Source: Trachythela sp. YZ-2020
Lineage: Eukaryota; Cnidaria; Anthozoa; Malacalcyonacea; Clavulariidae
Assembly: GCA_016169945.1 (NCBI GenBank)
Contig: JADLSH010000087.1
Location: forward strand, 62,001-126,000
Reading direction: 5' to 3'
DNA: 64,000 nt
The notes beneath the pieces were generated by a model. It worked only from the letters and a program-made list of their open reading frames with translations, had not been told where the DNA came from and searched no databases. Of this stretch, positions 30,170-41,747 are shown one piece after another. Positions within the stretch are counted from its first letter, which is position 1. Each line of letters starts with the position of its first letter. The position numbers and the translations under genes are program-made.

Positions 30170-31445
30170 GTAAATATTCATATTCACTACCGTCATATAT
30201 TTGATTACACTGTCTGGCTAGTTGGTTTCAAACACAAACTTTTAGCTTCTCCTGCATAATGTTTCTTAACAATGTGATAATAACAATGATGTAAAATAAT
30301 ATGATATTAACAATGTGATTGTATATAGTATAAACTCTGAAGGGAATCTATTCGTGGTTGTATGAATATAGTAAACATTTGGAACGAAATTTGTGCGATT
30401 GAACCTTGACATTTGATCTTCGTTCGCAGCTATACTTGATTATACTTGATAGAATGAAGCCATGTGCCTCTATAGTAGGTTTCACGATACCGGCAGCCAT
30501 CTTGCCAAGTGGGGCAAACACAATTAGTAAAAACATTACCTCGTCCCAATGGGAATACTTGTCCCAAGGGTAATGGCATTGTTACTCTATTGTGCTTGCC
30601 CCACGATGGCTACAGGTTTATATAAGCATTCTTTTATACATGCTGCGATTTGTCAGGCCGATTTCAGTTGCACACTAAAAGTTATCACGACATCATCAAC
30701 TGAAAGTATCACACCAGGAATTCCCAGGATCAAACTTGGTGCATTTGGGTATGATGTAAACAATAACAAAAGCCTGATCGCAGTTTGTAGACATACTGTA
30801 TCGTTTCATTCATGCCAAGGATGTTCAACTATTAAATATTATACGATAATTATAAGAATGATTTTAAGCAATTTGCTTGATAAAACTATACATTATTATG
30901 CTAAGTCTGCAGCCCTGCTGTCCCAGTGCAAAGTGTTTTGCTTTTTTATTGTGTAAGAGCATTTCAGGAATATTTCATTTATTTAAATATAAGGGAATCT
31001 AGAATCATGTACATGTATAGTAATATGGTACATTGTGTAAATAATATATCCTTAATTTTTCTGTCGCAGGATTATTCTGACAAGGTTATGGTTGCAATAT
31101 ACACCAAGGTTATTGCAGGCCAGTTGGATTACCAAAGACACATACGGCATTCCATCATGCACTGCGAAGAAATAGTTGTAATCAAATTCAGTTTGCAAAC
31201 AAGAGACGCAATGATCACATCTTCACAGTAAGAACATGATATATTTTTCTGTGTTGAACACATAATACATATACTTGGTAAGAGTGACTAGAAGTAGAAC
31301 ATTGTGGAGAATATAGACCATGTTAACTACATTTCAAGGGTTTTAAATATTTAAGTGTATTAATAGTAATAAAAATTGTGGTAATATATCACAACAATTA
31401 TAGGTCACTACGTTCTGAAAGATTCACTATTATTAAGCGTCAGCG
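30170..31445. other. No confident gene
   Basis: A plus-strand frame at 30549-30956 and another at 30926-31231 overlap without a shared domain. The second starts after an acceptor-like AG and could be a decayed exon. No repeats recognised. Confidence 0.25.
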
Positions 31446-31925
31446 AAAAAGGTGTCCCTTTTCTTATTATTTCTCCATTTCTTGACAATTATTTCATTGC
31501 CGGCAAAAAGGTGTCCGAATTTCGGACTCCCCATTTTTATCAATTCCCCATTTTTTTACAATTATTTCATTGCCAGCAAACAAGGCATCCGAATTTCGGA
31601 CTCCCTTTTCTTATCGTTTCTCCATTTTTTGAGAATTATTTCATTGCCAGCGAAAAGGTGTCCGAATTTCGGACTCTCTTTTCCTACCACTTTTCTATTC
31701 CTTGACAATTATTTCATTGCCGGCAAAAAGGTGTCCGAATTTCGGACTCCCCTTTCTTATCAATTCTTCATTTTTTTAGAATGATTTCATTGCCAGCAAA
31801 CAAGGTATCCGAATTTCGGACTCCCTTTTCTTATCATTTCTCAATTTTTTGGCAATCATTTCATTTCCAGCAAAAAAGGTATCCGAATTTCGGACTCCCT
31901 TTTCATACCATTTCTCCTTTTCCAC
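31446..31925. repeat. 73/74-bp satellite with a 13-bp palindrome per unit
   Basis: Six units with the perfect odd palindrome TCCGAATTTCGGA at 31514, 31588, 31661, 31734, 31808 and 31882 (spacing 73 or 74 bp). Between them lie CTCCC, a T-rich tract and a conserved TTATTTCATTGCCAGCAAA block. Frames running through the array are not genes. Confidence 0.88.
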
Positions 31926-32683
31926 ATTTCATTATTTTTGCAGACAATTAAAATGTTTTAGTTGAAAATAAGTTTTTTTGCAAGAAAGTGAATGTTCCAT
32001 ACAATATTTTGCAAAAAATAACATTTTTCACAAAATTTATTTACCTTTCTTCAAATTTCTTTAATTTTGATTGATTTTGAATAGGAAATATATGTAATTC
32101 GCAAAATCATCTTAAACTAACACGAAAATAAGCTGATAATTTTTTATTCCGCAAAATTCAATTATCTTTTTAAATGTCATTTTAACACTTTTTCGCAAAA
32201 AAATGGGATTTTTTTTAAAACTTTTAATTGAATTTTTGCGGAAAAAATAGGTAAATTCCGCAAAATTATGGATATTTCCTTTGAAATTGCTACTTTGGAA
32301 TTATTCAAAATTGTTTGAAACGCGTTTTCAATACGTAATGGGTAATGATGTAACTATTTTTTGTTCTAATAATCATGTAGGATTTAATTGTAGAGCAACT
32401 TTACGGACAGCGCAGGCAGTTATTGAGGTAACGAACAGAGAAATTGTGAGGGTTTTGTTTGATTCAGAGACAGTACCTGTCGTTCATTTGCATCAAAACG
32501 AACAGAAATCATAAGTGTATTGTATAAAAGCTTTACTTGTGAGGGGAGGGCAACCGGGAAGCGTTGTGGTATATTCAATGCCTACTAAAATTCTGAGCAA
32601 TAATAAGCATGTAGAAGTGTGTCGAGATGGGAAAGTTTTGATCCTTTAAATGGGCAGACTACTTTGGTTTTTCCAAGGTGGCA
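31926..32683. other. Dispersed AT-rich repeat copy
   Basis: Contains the right flank word of the YR element (31932) and, at 32288-32335, the inverted match to its left flank (19393-19460). Repeated CGCAAAA words are frequent. A 77-codon frame at 32281-32514 has no recognised domain. Confidence 0.3.
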
Positions 32684-33419
32684 GAACGATAATAATAATA
32701 ATAATAATTTAATCACTTATAGTGCGTTTTTACACAATAATTATCAAGAGCGCAGTAAAATAAATGTATATAATATACAACAAAAATTACAAATACAATT
32801 ACAAATAATACTTAATTACAATTATAGTAAAATGATAATGTAAAGAAGTTAATCATTAAAAGGTAATGTAAATAGATGTATTTTCAATTTAAATTTAAAA
32901 ACGTTTAACGAAAAAATGTCACTTATACTAGCAGGAAGAGAGTTGCAGAGTTTAGGCGCTGACACACTACAAGATCGATCGATCACAAAAGCTACTTAGA
33001 ATCCGTCCCTTAGGATAATTCAAGACGATGCTTGAGTTAGAACGCAGAGAATAAGGCGATCGCAGCATAATATTTATTAACCCACAAAGATAATCTGGTG
33101 CATGCCATGAATTGCCTAGAAAGTTAAAAATATAATCTTAAGTTGTATCCGATATTTAACTGGTAGCCAGTGCAGTTCGCTCAATACAGGCGTAATATGA
33201 TCATATTTCCTTGTTGATGTTAAGAGCCGAGCGACCGCATTTTGAACTCTTTGAACCTTTCTTAACTCGCCATTTGGTATTCCATATAAAAGGATGTTAC
33301 AGTAGTCAATCCTACTGGTTATAAATGCATGAACGACCATTTCTAGCTTATCTCTCGTTAAGATCTTACTAATACGTTTAATGTTATGTAGCCAACAGAA
33401 TGATGTCCAACAGGACTTT
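32684..33419 (-). pseudogene. CR1-like non-LTR element: RT C-terminus and 3' end
   Basis: The minus strand from 33419 encodes the RT C-terminal region: KLEMVVHAFITSRIDYCN, LLYGIPNGELRKVQRVQNAV, and YDHITPVLSELHWLPVKYRI. This is the standard tail of CR1/L2-group elements. A 3' UTR of about 430 bp ends in an ATT microsatellite (plus-strand TAA units at 32690-32708). The upstream RT core is missing, and the fragment is cut at the hairpin element at 33434-33612. Confidence 0.75.
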
Positions 33420-33433
33420 GTTACATTTAAGAA

Positions 33434-33612
33434 ATATAAAACAATTTCCGTGTTTACATACAGGTATATCAACACGAGTGGAAATTGGGAAAACGATAAA
33501 TTGTGTGAAAACACGACGCCCCGAGGGCGGAGTGTTTTCACACAATTTCGAGTTTTCCCAATTTCCACGAGTGTTGATATAACTGTATGTAAACACGGAA
33601 AGTGTTTTATAT
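33434..33612. repeat. ~80-bp-arm hairpin with GC-rich apex
   Basis: Arms 33434-33513 and 33531-33612 are near-perfect inverted repeats (TTTCCGTGTTTACATACAGG... with its complement). They are separated by a 17-bp GC-rich apex that itself folds (CGCCC-CGA-GGGCG). Overlapping frames on both strands are mirror images. A partial arm recurs at about 33687-33712. This could be a self-complementary MITE. Confidence 0.85.
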
Positions 33613-33985
33613 ATTTTTTATAACATAGCACTAAGAAATATAATGTACAACTTTAAAATAATTCTTTAAAGAGCGGCGGGAAATTTTCCGTGTTTACATC
33701 GAGTTATGTAAAAAAGGCTCTCAGCCAATCCGCGTTGAGAGTTGCAAATGCTATATTATAAATACTGACACAGATAAAATAGAGTCAAACCACGAGCCTA
33801 GGATGCACAGGGATGAAACAGGCTGAACATTAGTATCACCTACACGAATATGACACTGGTCAAATTGATCGATTGTCGTCAATTTCGAACATCAATTTCG
33901 AATTGTGAAGTTTGAGCGTAATCGATCGCATATTTGGCTTGTTTTGGTGTATTTGTCGTTGAGTTTCACGCAATTAATTTGCAAG

Positions 33986-34210
33986 ATGGCGTCCAGGAGT
34001 ACTTGCTACACTTTAGAGCAGGTTATTTCACTTTTGGATGAAGAAAAGCTCAAGATATTGGTGAAACAAGTGACACTGGCAGTGAAAGTGATGCTGAAAG
34101 TGTTCTGTCGAACCAAAGTGTTGATGCAGTGACTGAACTTATTGGACAAAGTGAGGAAGAATCATGCTTCAGGGAATCCATTTTATTACTCGATCATAGT
34201 CTAGAGCAAT
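33986..34210 (+). pseudogene. Acidic N-terminus of a piggyBac-like or other transposase
   Basis: ATG at 33986 gives MASRSTCYTLEQVISLLDEE. A one-base shift then gives an acidic, Ser-rich stretch (GETSDTGSESDAESVLSNQS) and ELIGQSEEES. Short motif plus acidic linker is the usual start of piggyBac-type transposases; nothing downstream supports the catalytic core. It lies between the two halves of the CR1-like element and has the opposite orientation, so it probably inserted there. Confidence 0.35.
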
Positions 34211-34514
34211 GTTTAAGCTTTTTTTTGACACCTTACATCGGGTTTGATACCCTATATCTCGTTTTATCTCAAATAACACGTAAATATATGGTATTTTGCT
34301 TGATTCAATCGTAGTTCAAAGTCAATTTCTCGAAAACAATTCAGTAGCTAAATGGGTTAAATGAGGGCACCACGTCACGTGTCTCCCTCTCATTTACAAT
34401 CTGTTTCTGTGCAATCACATTGTCTAACTCATCTCGGATGCTAGAAATATTCTGCACAAATATTTGCCGATATCGTTAACTTATCACCATAACCTGGAAA
34501 CGATAACTTTTCTT

Positions 34515-35500
34515 TCACAACTTATAGTTTTTTAAAAGCCCTGAATAGCCTGTGTTGCTCATCACAATTTATGTCAATAAAGGCAGAGATAAAATACGAC
34601 TTAGCCTTTTTCAATAAGTAGGTGACACGATTTTTTGTTTCTTAAACAGAGCAAATCACAATCAGCGCTGGAAGACCTCCATTTCCTTTCAGCACGCCTG
34701 CGTTCCCTCTTAGGTTTGCAAATTTCGTCGGTGTACCATGGATATGGTACCTTTTGTCTAATAGTTACAGTCCTGGCCTTGACAGGAGCATGGTGGTTAA
34801 CGAGAGTAGATAGTGTAGTGTTGTAACAACTGACTAGTGTATCAATTTCAGTTGGAGATTTTGGTAAAGTGTAGAACTGGACAGGTCTTGCATAAATTCA
34901 GAAATATCAATAGCTTTCGTCTTCCGAGACTTTCTCTCTTCTTAAAAACTGTGGCTTTGCAATATTTAAATAAAATATAACTGGACAATTATCACATAGA
35001 TAGCAACTTGGTCTAGGTGGATGACACAATATGGAATCAATTTCACGAGTGATAGGTAGGTCCAAAGTATTTAAAAACAGATGGGTAGGAAAGTTAACGT
35101 GATGCACTAAGCCCACAGATTGAAGAAGGTCCAGAAATTTCATGACATCACTGTCCTAATATGCATTAACGTGAATGTTAAAATCACCAGCCAAGATCAG
35201 AGGCTCAGTTGCAATGACAACAGACTCCAAAAACTCTGCTAATTCTGTGAAGAAAGCATTCATAGAAACTGGATGTTTAGCTGAATGTGGCGGCCTGTAG
35301 ATTACAACCAAACGCTCCGAATTGAGCCACAGGCAATAATCCGATCGGAGTATTCACACGAATTCGTTTTACCAGAACGATATCGGTGGGGAAAGGTGGT
35401 CCTATAGCTGTGGAAACATATCTAATTTGCGTCCTATCAGGAACAATAAAGGCAATTGTGGGTAACAGTATGGTGAGTGTGAACTTCATTCGGAAAGTGT
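34515..35500 (-). pseudogene. CR1-like non-LTR element: endonuclease and linker
   Basis: Minus-strand blocks, from about 35330 down: VIYRPPHSAKHPVSMNAFF, the AGDFNIHVN motif, KFLDLLQSVGLVHHVNFPTH, TLDLPITREID, and CYLCDNCPVIFYLNI (at the SDH position). Then comes the linker (NHHAPVKARTVTIRQK, PWYTDEICKPKRERRRAERK), ending in a Phe/Lys-rich segment near 34530. The frames shift several times, and one stop separates the GDFN block from what follows. It is the 5' half of the element whose 3' half is at 32684-33419; the RT core between them has been lost. Confidence 0.72.
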
Positions 35501-35819
35501 TGTTGACTTAGAATTGCTCGCACAGAAATTGTGGGATTTTAAGGCAGTGGGTATAGGCGCACAAGATGAAGTGCACGATGCCGCGAATGATTGCATTTCC
35601 TTCCACATCAGTAGGTATACTATTTACCAGCGTCCTAAGAACTTTGATGAGCAATTATGAAACAGCATGAAGGGACAGTTAAGAATAGTAAAGTTTGACC
35701 GAGAGATTTTGCATGAGTACAATAATAAAATTAATAAATAGCTTGATAAGGAGGTAAGTTAACCTGTAATAAACTATATATAGCCCAGAACGAACACACT
35801 ATCTGTCTCACCAGGCAGT

Positions 35820-36310
35820 GGTGCGACAAGATGCAAAAACGACTAAGGTAAGAATAGTTTATGACGCCTCGTCAAAGGAAAGTGAGAAAGCGTTGTCGTT
35901 GAATGGCTGTCTAGGGTACATGCACCCCACCTTTATCACCAACTTTATCATGGAAATGTATTATATTTAAAACAAATATGGCTCTTATTAGAGATATTAA
36001 TTAGGCGTTTCTCAATATTGAGATTGCCAGGCAAGACAGGGATTGCCTAAGATTTTTCTGGGTGCAAGGTGTTGATTCTGACGTTGTCAATCCAGTAGTT
36101 TACATATTTTGTCGTGTTGTATTTGGGTTGAATTGTTCACCTTTCCCCTTGAGTCTTGAATGACACACTTCAGCACCACTTGGAGTGCTTTGTTGATATA
36201 TATCAAAAGTTTGTTAGAGTTATGAAAGAGTCCTTCTACAGTATGTAGCGGAACTGAGGACACGGTATTGGGTACCAAAAGGTCATCAACTGATAAAAAT
36301 TTAAAGGATT
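35820..36310 (+). pseudogene. BEL/Pao reverse transcriptase fragment
   Basis: Plus-strand frames show [20 protein letters not shown], then [18 protein letters not shown]. After frameshifts come a segment corresponding to AFLNIE...RDCLRF and one resembling RVVFGLNCSPF...TLQHHLE. The order is that of BEL/Pao RT palm motifs. At least four frameshifts or stops are present. Confidence 0.6.
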
Positions 36311-36334
36311 CTTAGTAATTGTAGAGTTTGTAAA

Positions 36335-36690
36335 ATGCTTCAAGTGTTTAGTTTAGTTTAGTTTAGTTTAGTTTAATATGTTTACCACTCTGAGGTGGAC
36401 GGAAAGCCTTAACAGGTTTTGCAACCCAATTGACAAAGGTTCCGTGGGTTATTAGTGGTTAGTGGTTAGTGCCTAAGAGTTAGTTTTTATCGAGGGAGGA
36501 AACCCGGATTACCTGGAGAAAAACCCTCGAAGCACAGATGAAAACAAACCAATCTCAACTTACATGAGTTTATCAAACGCACTGACGTTACCCAACCTGA
36601 GTAAATCCATGCCCTCGACTTGCTGTATAGCCAGCTTAACAAAGAGGTAAGGGACAGCGCTACGGGGAAACCCTTATGGCTTCATTGCAT
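36335..36690. mobile_element. Repeat insertion beginning with (GTTTA)n
   Basis: Six GTTTA units (about 36343-36374) precede a 300-bp segment containing GAGGAAACCCGGATTACCTG and GAGAAAAACCCTCGAAGCAC, words common to interspersed repeats of marine invertebrates. It separates the RT and integrase blocks of the BEL/Pao remnant. Confidence 0.4.
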
Positions 36691-36789
36691 GCGTTTAGAT
36701 ATGTGAAGCTCCTGCATTATCTAAATCAGGAATAGATTTCGTAGGTCTCTTATACGTGAAAAATAGAGAAAATGGTCATGTTATGTAAC

Positions 36790-37260
36790 TTGAGCTGTCA
36801 CATTAGATCTGGTGAGTTATTTAAATACTTCGACATTATTAAGAGCGTTGTGAAGATTTACTGCTAGGATGGGGTACCTGCATTGATTGTATCAGACAAC
36901 GCGAAAACGTTTAAAGTAGTGCGTAAATACGTACGTTAAGAATCACTTGACGGATCCCGATTTGACGGAATATTTAGAAAGTTAATTGTAATAAGTGAAT
37001 GTCTAGAGCACCCCTTGAACGCATGATGGGTGCATTCAAAAAGTTTTGAAGAAGGTGTTAGAAAATCCAAGGTTAACGTTTGGTGAACTTGGTACTGTTT
37101 TGTTAGAGGTTGAACAAACAGTAAATTCAGGCCATTTAACTTTGAAATATGATGAAGTAATTGGAGAGATCTTTAATTTGGGTGAACATCGCAAGAAGAA
37201 GAATGGTCCAAAGATGAAAGTATCTGATGTTGTCTAACTGGAAGAAGATAATAAGAAGAG
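36790..37260 (+). pseudogene. BEL/Pao integrase fragment
   Basis: Blocks: RRFTAR-G-PALIVSDNAKTF (second Asp region, about 36850-36915), and the C-terminal ENPRLTFGELGTVLLEVEQTVNSG followed by a Lys-rich tail (GEHRKKKNGPKMKVSDVV) to about 37237. The ELxTVLxEVExxxNSxxL block is characteristic of BEL/Pao integrases. Stops occur between blocks. Confidence 0.65.
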
Positions 37261-38165
37261 GGGATAATGGAAAACAGGTGTTATTAAGGAGTTAATAGTA
37301 CAGTAGGTCAGGATCAGGTGTGAGATTGTTTGTGAAGGGAAAGCCAATAACTTTGAATTGATCAGTTAGGAAGTTTTATCCGCTAGAAATAAAGTTCTTT
37401 TTAAGGAAATTTGGACAAAGTAGAAGGAAAAGGAAGGAAAGATGAAGTGGAGGATGAAGGACTGGAGAGGGAGGTAAATGTGGATGTTGCAGAACCTGAA
37501 TAAAGAATGTATATTAGTAGAAGGGGAGCAGCATGCAGCAGTTGAGGCACAGTAAAAGACTTAACCTTCTCCGCAGGCAACTGTTGGTAAACAGCAGAAT
37601 TGTGCAACACTTGGCAGAAATTGCGCTATGGATTGGGAAATCAAAACTTTGTCGAGTTGTCTGCCAAAAATCGACATGTCTGCACGTGTCCTTGCGCGGC
37701 GACAAAATACGATGTTCGTGTGGGTGGTTAAGTGGGGAAGAAAATATGGAGGATTAAATTTTATAGAGTGGGGAATTAAACTGGACTAAAGAATTCTAAC
37801 TGTTGGATTTTAACAAGATATGTAGCGATATACCGAACATGTTATTAAACAAGAAATTCGATGAAATTCATGTTTAATTTATTTGTTTGTTTCATGGACT
37901 ACAGTAGGTCTGAATTTATGAACAAAATCATTAATAATTGTATTCGATTTCGAATTAATTTGAAATAACTAAAAGGTCTATTCTGCATTAACATATATAC
38001 TACATAAGATCTGATATAATATGAGATCGAACTCGTAGATTTAATAGACACCTGTTCAATGCACAATTATTCAAGTTGTGATGTTGTCTTGGTATACTTG
38101 CTCTATCAGAGAAATGACTAGTACAGACTTGTAAATAAATGTATAAGTTTGAGATATTTTCGTGG
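37261..38165. other. No gene recognised
   Basis: Probably the decayed 3' end of the BEL/Pao element, then AT-rich sequence. Frames at 37401-37757 overlap on both strands and lack motifs. Confidence 0.3.
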
Positions 38166-38272
38166 AGGTCTGACCGATTTGCGCAACCATTACCTAATAT
38201 ATGAGATTTCTGATTTGCCGATTAACTGATTCACTGCTTGGGGTGTTCGGCAAATCGGTCAGTGAATACAAT
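38166..38272. repeat. Short inverted repeat
   Basis: TCTGACCGATTTGCGC at 38167-38182 and GGCAAATCGGTCAG at 38251-38264 are inverted partners flanking about 70 bp. It could be a tiny MITE or a hairpin; nothing coding. Confidence 0.4.
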
Positions 38273-38673
38273 GAATTTTGCATTTTGTGTATTATTAACA
38301 GCGAAAGTTCAATTTATACTAAGTCAGTATATAAGAGTCTTGTGTTTATTTTATCCAGGACTGTTTAGTCCGCGTATAAATTAGACAAATGATAAAGCGA
38401 ATCGATGCCCCAATTCGATACTTTTGTCTCGACGCGCTATTGAATGCAGCGAGACGAAGTAGCAAATATATATGAATGGCCACTTCCGAAATAATTATAG
38501 CCTCTGTACCTCCCTATGTTTTTGAATGGAGAAACAAGTGAACAGCAATAAGGTATGGATATTCGATTTTATAGATTCACATTCATGTTCCAGTTTTCAA
38601 CGTGTGTTTATTATTATAAAATATTTATAGCAGTGCGCGTTGGTGTCGATAGACCTCCTTCAATGTTGGCGTA

Positions 38674-38874
38674 TTATTGAGGATTATTGATAAATGTATT
38701 ACTGAAATTAGCATATTTCAGCGGTCCGTCAAAAGTAATATAGTCGCCTAGCCCTAGGTTTATAGCATTTTGTTTATTCTTTGTATCGCCGAATATTTTG
38801 GTAGAAATATTTATATAGACTGAATCAAATTGTTCAAGTTTAGCTTTGACAGTGTCAGAGCGTGGTTTGATCAT
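38674..38874 (-). CDS. Hypothetical short ORF
   Basis: 66 codons of mixed composition (KAKLEQFDSVYINISTKIFG..., then GLGDYITFDGPLKYANFSNT) read more like protein than most short frames here, but no domain, splice context or neighbour supports it. It may be a decayed exon. Confidence 0.2.
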   Translation of the reverse strand: MIKPRSDTVKAKLEQFDSVYINISTKIFGDTKNKQNAINLGLGDYITFDGPLKYANFSNTFINNPQ

Positions 38875-38879
38875 TTGAT

Positions 38880-41280
38880 GTAATATGATCTTTTGTAGTA
38901 TACGCTCCTTAAATGTGTTGGACAGTTGCCCAAAATACCTATTATATTGACAAACTCCAACCCAAACCCCACACCGCCCTCACCCCACCCCACTTGTTAT
39001 TGTGTATACAGTATACTAACATGGTCTTTGAGGAAAATATATCTGACGAAACACGAGTCTTTGTTACGTTCTTAAGTATGGAAACAAGTGTTATGTCTGA
39101 AAAATTGCTAAAATGGCTAGGAATCCCATCGGGAACTTTTCCACAATGCAAAATAGAAACTATAGGCCATCAAACAATTGCTAATAAGGCATATATCAAG
39201 AAACGTGGTGGGAGTTTAAAGCAGAATCGCGTAAATGATCATTTATTATGTATGCCGAGGAGCCGATTGAAGCTGTGATTAAATGTAAAACTCTTATTTA
39301 AAACATTAATCATGTATGTAATATACGGGTTTTAAACACGTGCTTGGTTGACACACGGTTGACACACGGTTGACACTTTGATTCACACACCATTTTCATT
39401 GATTTAGCTTTCACTATTTACGGAATAATCATTTTTTGTACATTAGTCACTAAGCGAAAGTGCGTATGGAGAGTGTATTAATATATGACGGCTTCTAGTT
39501 AATCACAAAGCATGTAAAATTATATTGAAATTGTATCGATTGACACTCAACTCTAGAAATCACTATAATATATAAGATATATTTATATAGAAAAAGTGTC
39601 AATCGTCCCAAAACTTGGATTAATCACTTTTAAACCCTTTAAAAATTAGAAAACACATTGTTATAGACGTTCTCAACATATTATTCTTAGCTTTGTTCTG
39701 TTTCCAAAGCTTTTTAGTTGCTCGTTATCTCATTTTTAAATGGTGTTAACCGATGTGTTAACCGATATTAGTTGGATGGCAATCGTCTAATCTGGAAAAG
39801 CTTATCAGCGTAATTTGCGCATACAATTAACGTTTGTTTGACCCAAGAACGGAGGTAGAATTGTTGACAATAAGTTCAGAAAGACATGAATTAGCCTACA
39901 AGCTCTTTCTGTTGGTTAGGCTTTAAATAAATTGTGTAAAAAATATATCCAAAGGGCACCAGCTCACTGGCATCACCACGGTGGTAACGATATCTGTTGA
40001 ACCACCCGTGGCTCGTTGTCTGGTTCCCAAAACAATGTATATTGGTTGTTTACAAATTACAATCCTATTTACTATCAACCCTTTACTGGGCAAATTTGTA
40101 AATACCATTCAAAAAGTTAATTCCTCTCTAAAAATGTGTTCAAAAGCAATATAAAAGTTATATATATGTATATTAAAATTGGACAAAAAACGGGGGTAAG
40201 TCATTTTTTTGTTTGTTGCCATATGGCAACAATGTCCGTTAAGGGTAATATTTTGAGCGAAATGTCTGATTGAACAGATACTGAGTTTGGACTTACATTT
40301 AGCGTGAAATTCTATATTACTTGTACTATTTACTTGTTTCAATAGGTTCTACGTACTGAAGCCAGTGTCTCATAATGTTGACTGTGACCCTAGCGTAGCG
40401 TAGCTTACGTTACCATAATGTTGTTCAACAAGTGTAAAAGTCTTTGAAGCAGTTTCTTGCGCTAGTAGTCAGACACAAGCAAACATTGCACTTGTTGCAA
40501 TATGCTCTACTGCCTTGCAATGTCAGCATCGATTCCTTTATTCCATGCGCTCTGGCCAGCGATAGGCATTATCTGAACAGACAATCTCCACATTTCCAAT
40601 GTAATTGTCTTGAATAGTATTACCAAGCAATACATAATTTTCAAAAGCTAGTTTATGAATGAATCATCATCTTCAAGCACTGACATCTCCCAATCTGAAC
40701 TGGTTTAATATACACCTCTCCCATAGTATATCATGTCCTTCTCCGCACTCTAAAACCTTGGTGTGCTAGAAAACACACCTTGGCGTGTAAAAGAACACAC
40801 TATGTTGGGTCACAAAACACACTAAGGTGTGTAATGGAACACACTTTCTTTTAGCACACTTTTCTTTATAAGCCTTTTATAGTTATCATATTTGGCGTAT
40901 ATAATGTTTTCTTTAGTTTCTTGTTTATAGATTTGAAAAATTATAACATGTTTAACTTATATGTATGGCTAATATGTATGATAAATTATTAGAGCCCCCT
41001 CCCCCTTCCCAACCGCCCCCTCCCCCTCAGTCCCGCCGTCCCTGGTTAAAGCATTTTAAACCCAAACTGCCATCTTGAAACGTCATTTTCACCATAGCAA
41101 CGGCAGTAATAGATGTTTCGCGAAAATTTTCAAACCATTTAGTTATTATTTTGGTGAATGTCAGACTCTGCGAGACATGTGCCTGTCTTGCTCAGCGGTT
41201 TTCTTCATGATAATTTGATAGCGCACGTTTAGCGCACGACTTCTCCTAGTACTTTGCATCAGTATGATAATAGAAAAACA
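38880..41280. other. Mostly featureless AT-rich region
   Basis: A frame at 38913-39278 begins its protein-like part after an AG (ISDETRVFVTFLSMETS...) but is unassigned. Tandem TTGACACACGG (three copies) occurs at 39348-39376. The ACACAC/GTGTGT cluster at 40756-40860 is listed separately. A C-rich tract lies at 40995-41040. Confidence 0.3.
40756..40860. repeat. Cluster of ACACACYWWGGTGTGT-like words
   Basis: Words such as CTTGGTGTGCTAGAAAACAC, AACACACCTTGGCGTG and ACACACTAAGGTGTGT repeat in direct and inverted forms over 105 bp, each separated by about 20 bp. Several are near-perfect palindromes. Confidence 0.5.
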
Positions 41281-41289
41281 AAATAGCCG

Positions 41290-41429
41290 AAACTAGAAGC
41301 CGTAAAGATATCGACTACAGGCAATTGCACTTGTTTTCTTCGACGGTTTTATATGACACGGCGAGTAAAGGAAGAAAATCAAAATGTTACGATGCTGAAA
41401 GGGTCATTGCGCTAAGGAAAAAATCGAAA
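41290..41429 (+). CDS. Chromodomain gene, exon 1 (partial)
   Basis: An open stretch after an in-frame stop reads ETRSRKDIDYRQLHLFSSTV, then LYDTASKGRKSKCYDAERVI and ALRKKSK, ending at a consensus donor AAA|GTAAGT (41429/41430), phase 0. The last 15 residues are the first strand of a chromodomain (Y-x-A/V-E-R-I/V). No in-frame ATG lies in the open stretch, so the true start is upstream or in an unrecognised exon. A short intron (146 bp) separates it from exon 2. Confidence 0.55.
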
Positions 41430-41575
41430 GTAAGTTATTTACTTGATTGTATATATAATTTCGAGTTACGGTCGGTGCCAGACACTGCCAGTGTAGTATA
41501 ACATGTATGTATTATATTGATATTACGGATATTTGCATCACAAAAATTGATTTTAGGTTTGATTATCTTTTCCAG

Positions 41576-41664
41576 AATTATGAATATCTTATTAAGTGGA
41601 AGGGATGGCCATTCCATAGTTGCTCGTGGGAGCCATCAGAAAATTTAATCCCGGCATTTTTAAG
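41576..41664 (+). CDS. Chromodomain gene, exon 2 (chromodomain core)
   Basis: Acceptor TTATCTTTTCCAG ends at 41575; donor AAG|GTAGGC follows 41664. The 89-bp exon encodes NYEYLIKWKGWPFHSCSWEP and SENLIPAFLR. This is the central chromodomain: the aromatic Y, the WKGW block and WEP are all present, so methyl-lysine binding is plausible. It enters in phase 0 and leaves in phase 2, matching both neighbouring exons. Its chromodomain matches those of HP1/Polycomb-type proteins and those found in some transposon-encoded proteins. Confidence 0.78.
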
Positions 41665-41747
41665 GTAGGCAGATTATATATAGGCAATATAACATTATAT
41701 TTTACATTTGCCGCTGTGGCTCAAAATTGGACATATTTTATGTTTAG

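Noticed and set aside
31452..31784. Membrane-like repeat protein
   Set aside because: The Phe/Leu-rich frame is produced by the T-rich 73/74-bp satellite.
33381..33631. Overlapping ORFs on both strands
   Set aside because: They arise from a palindrome; translations on the two strands are near-identical.
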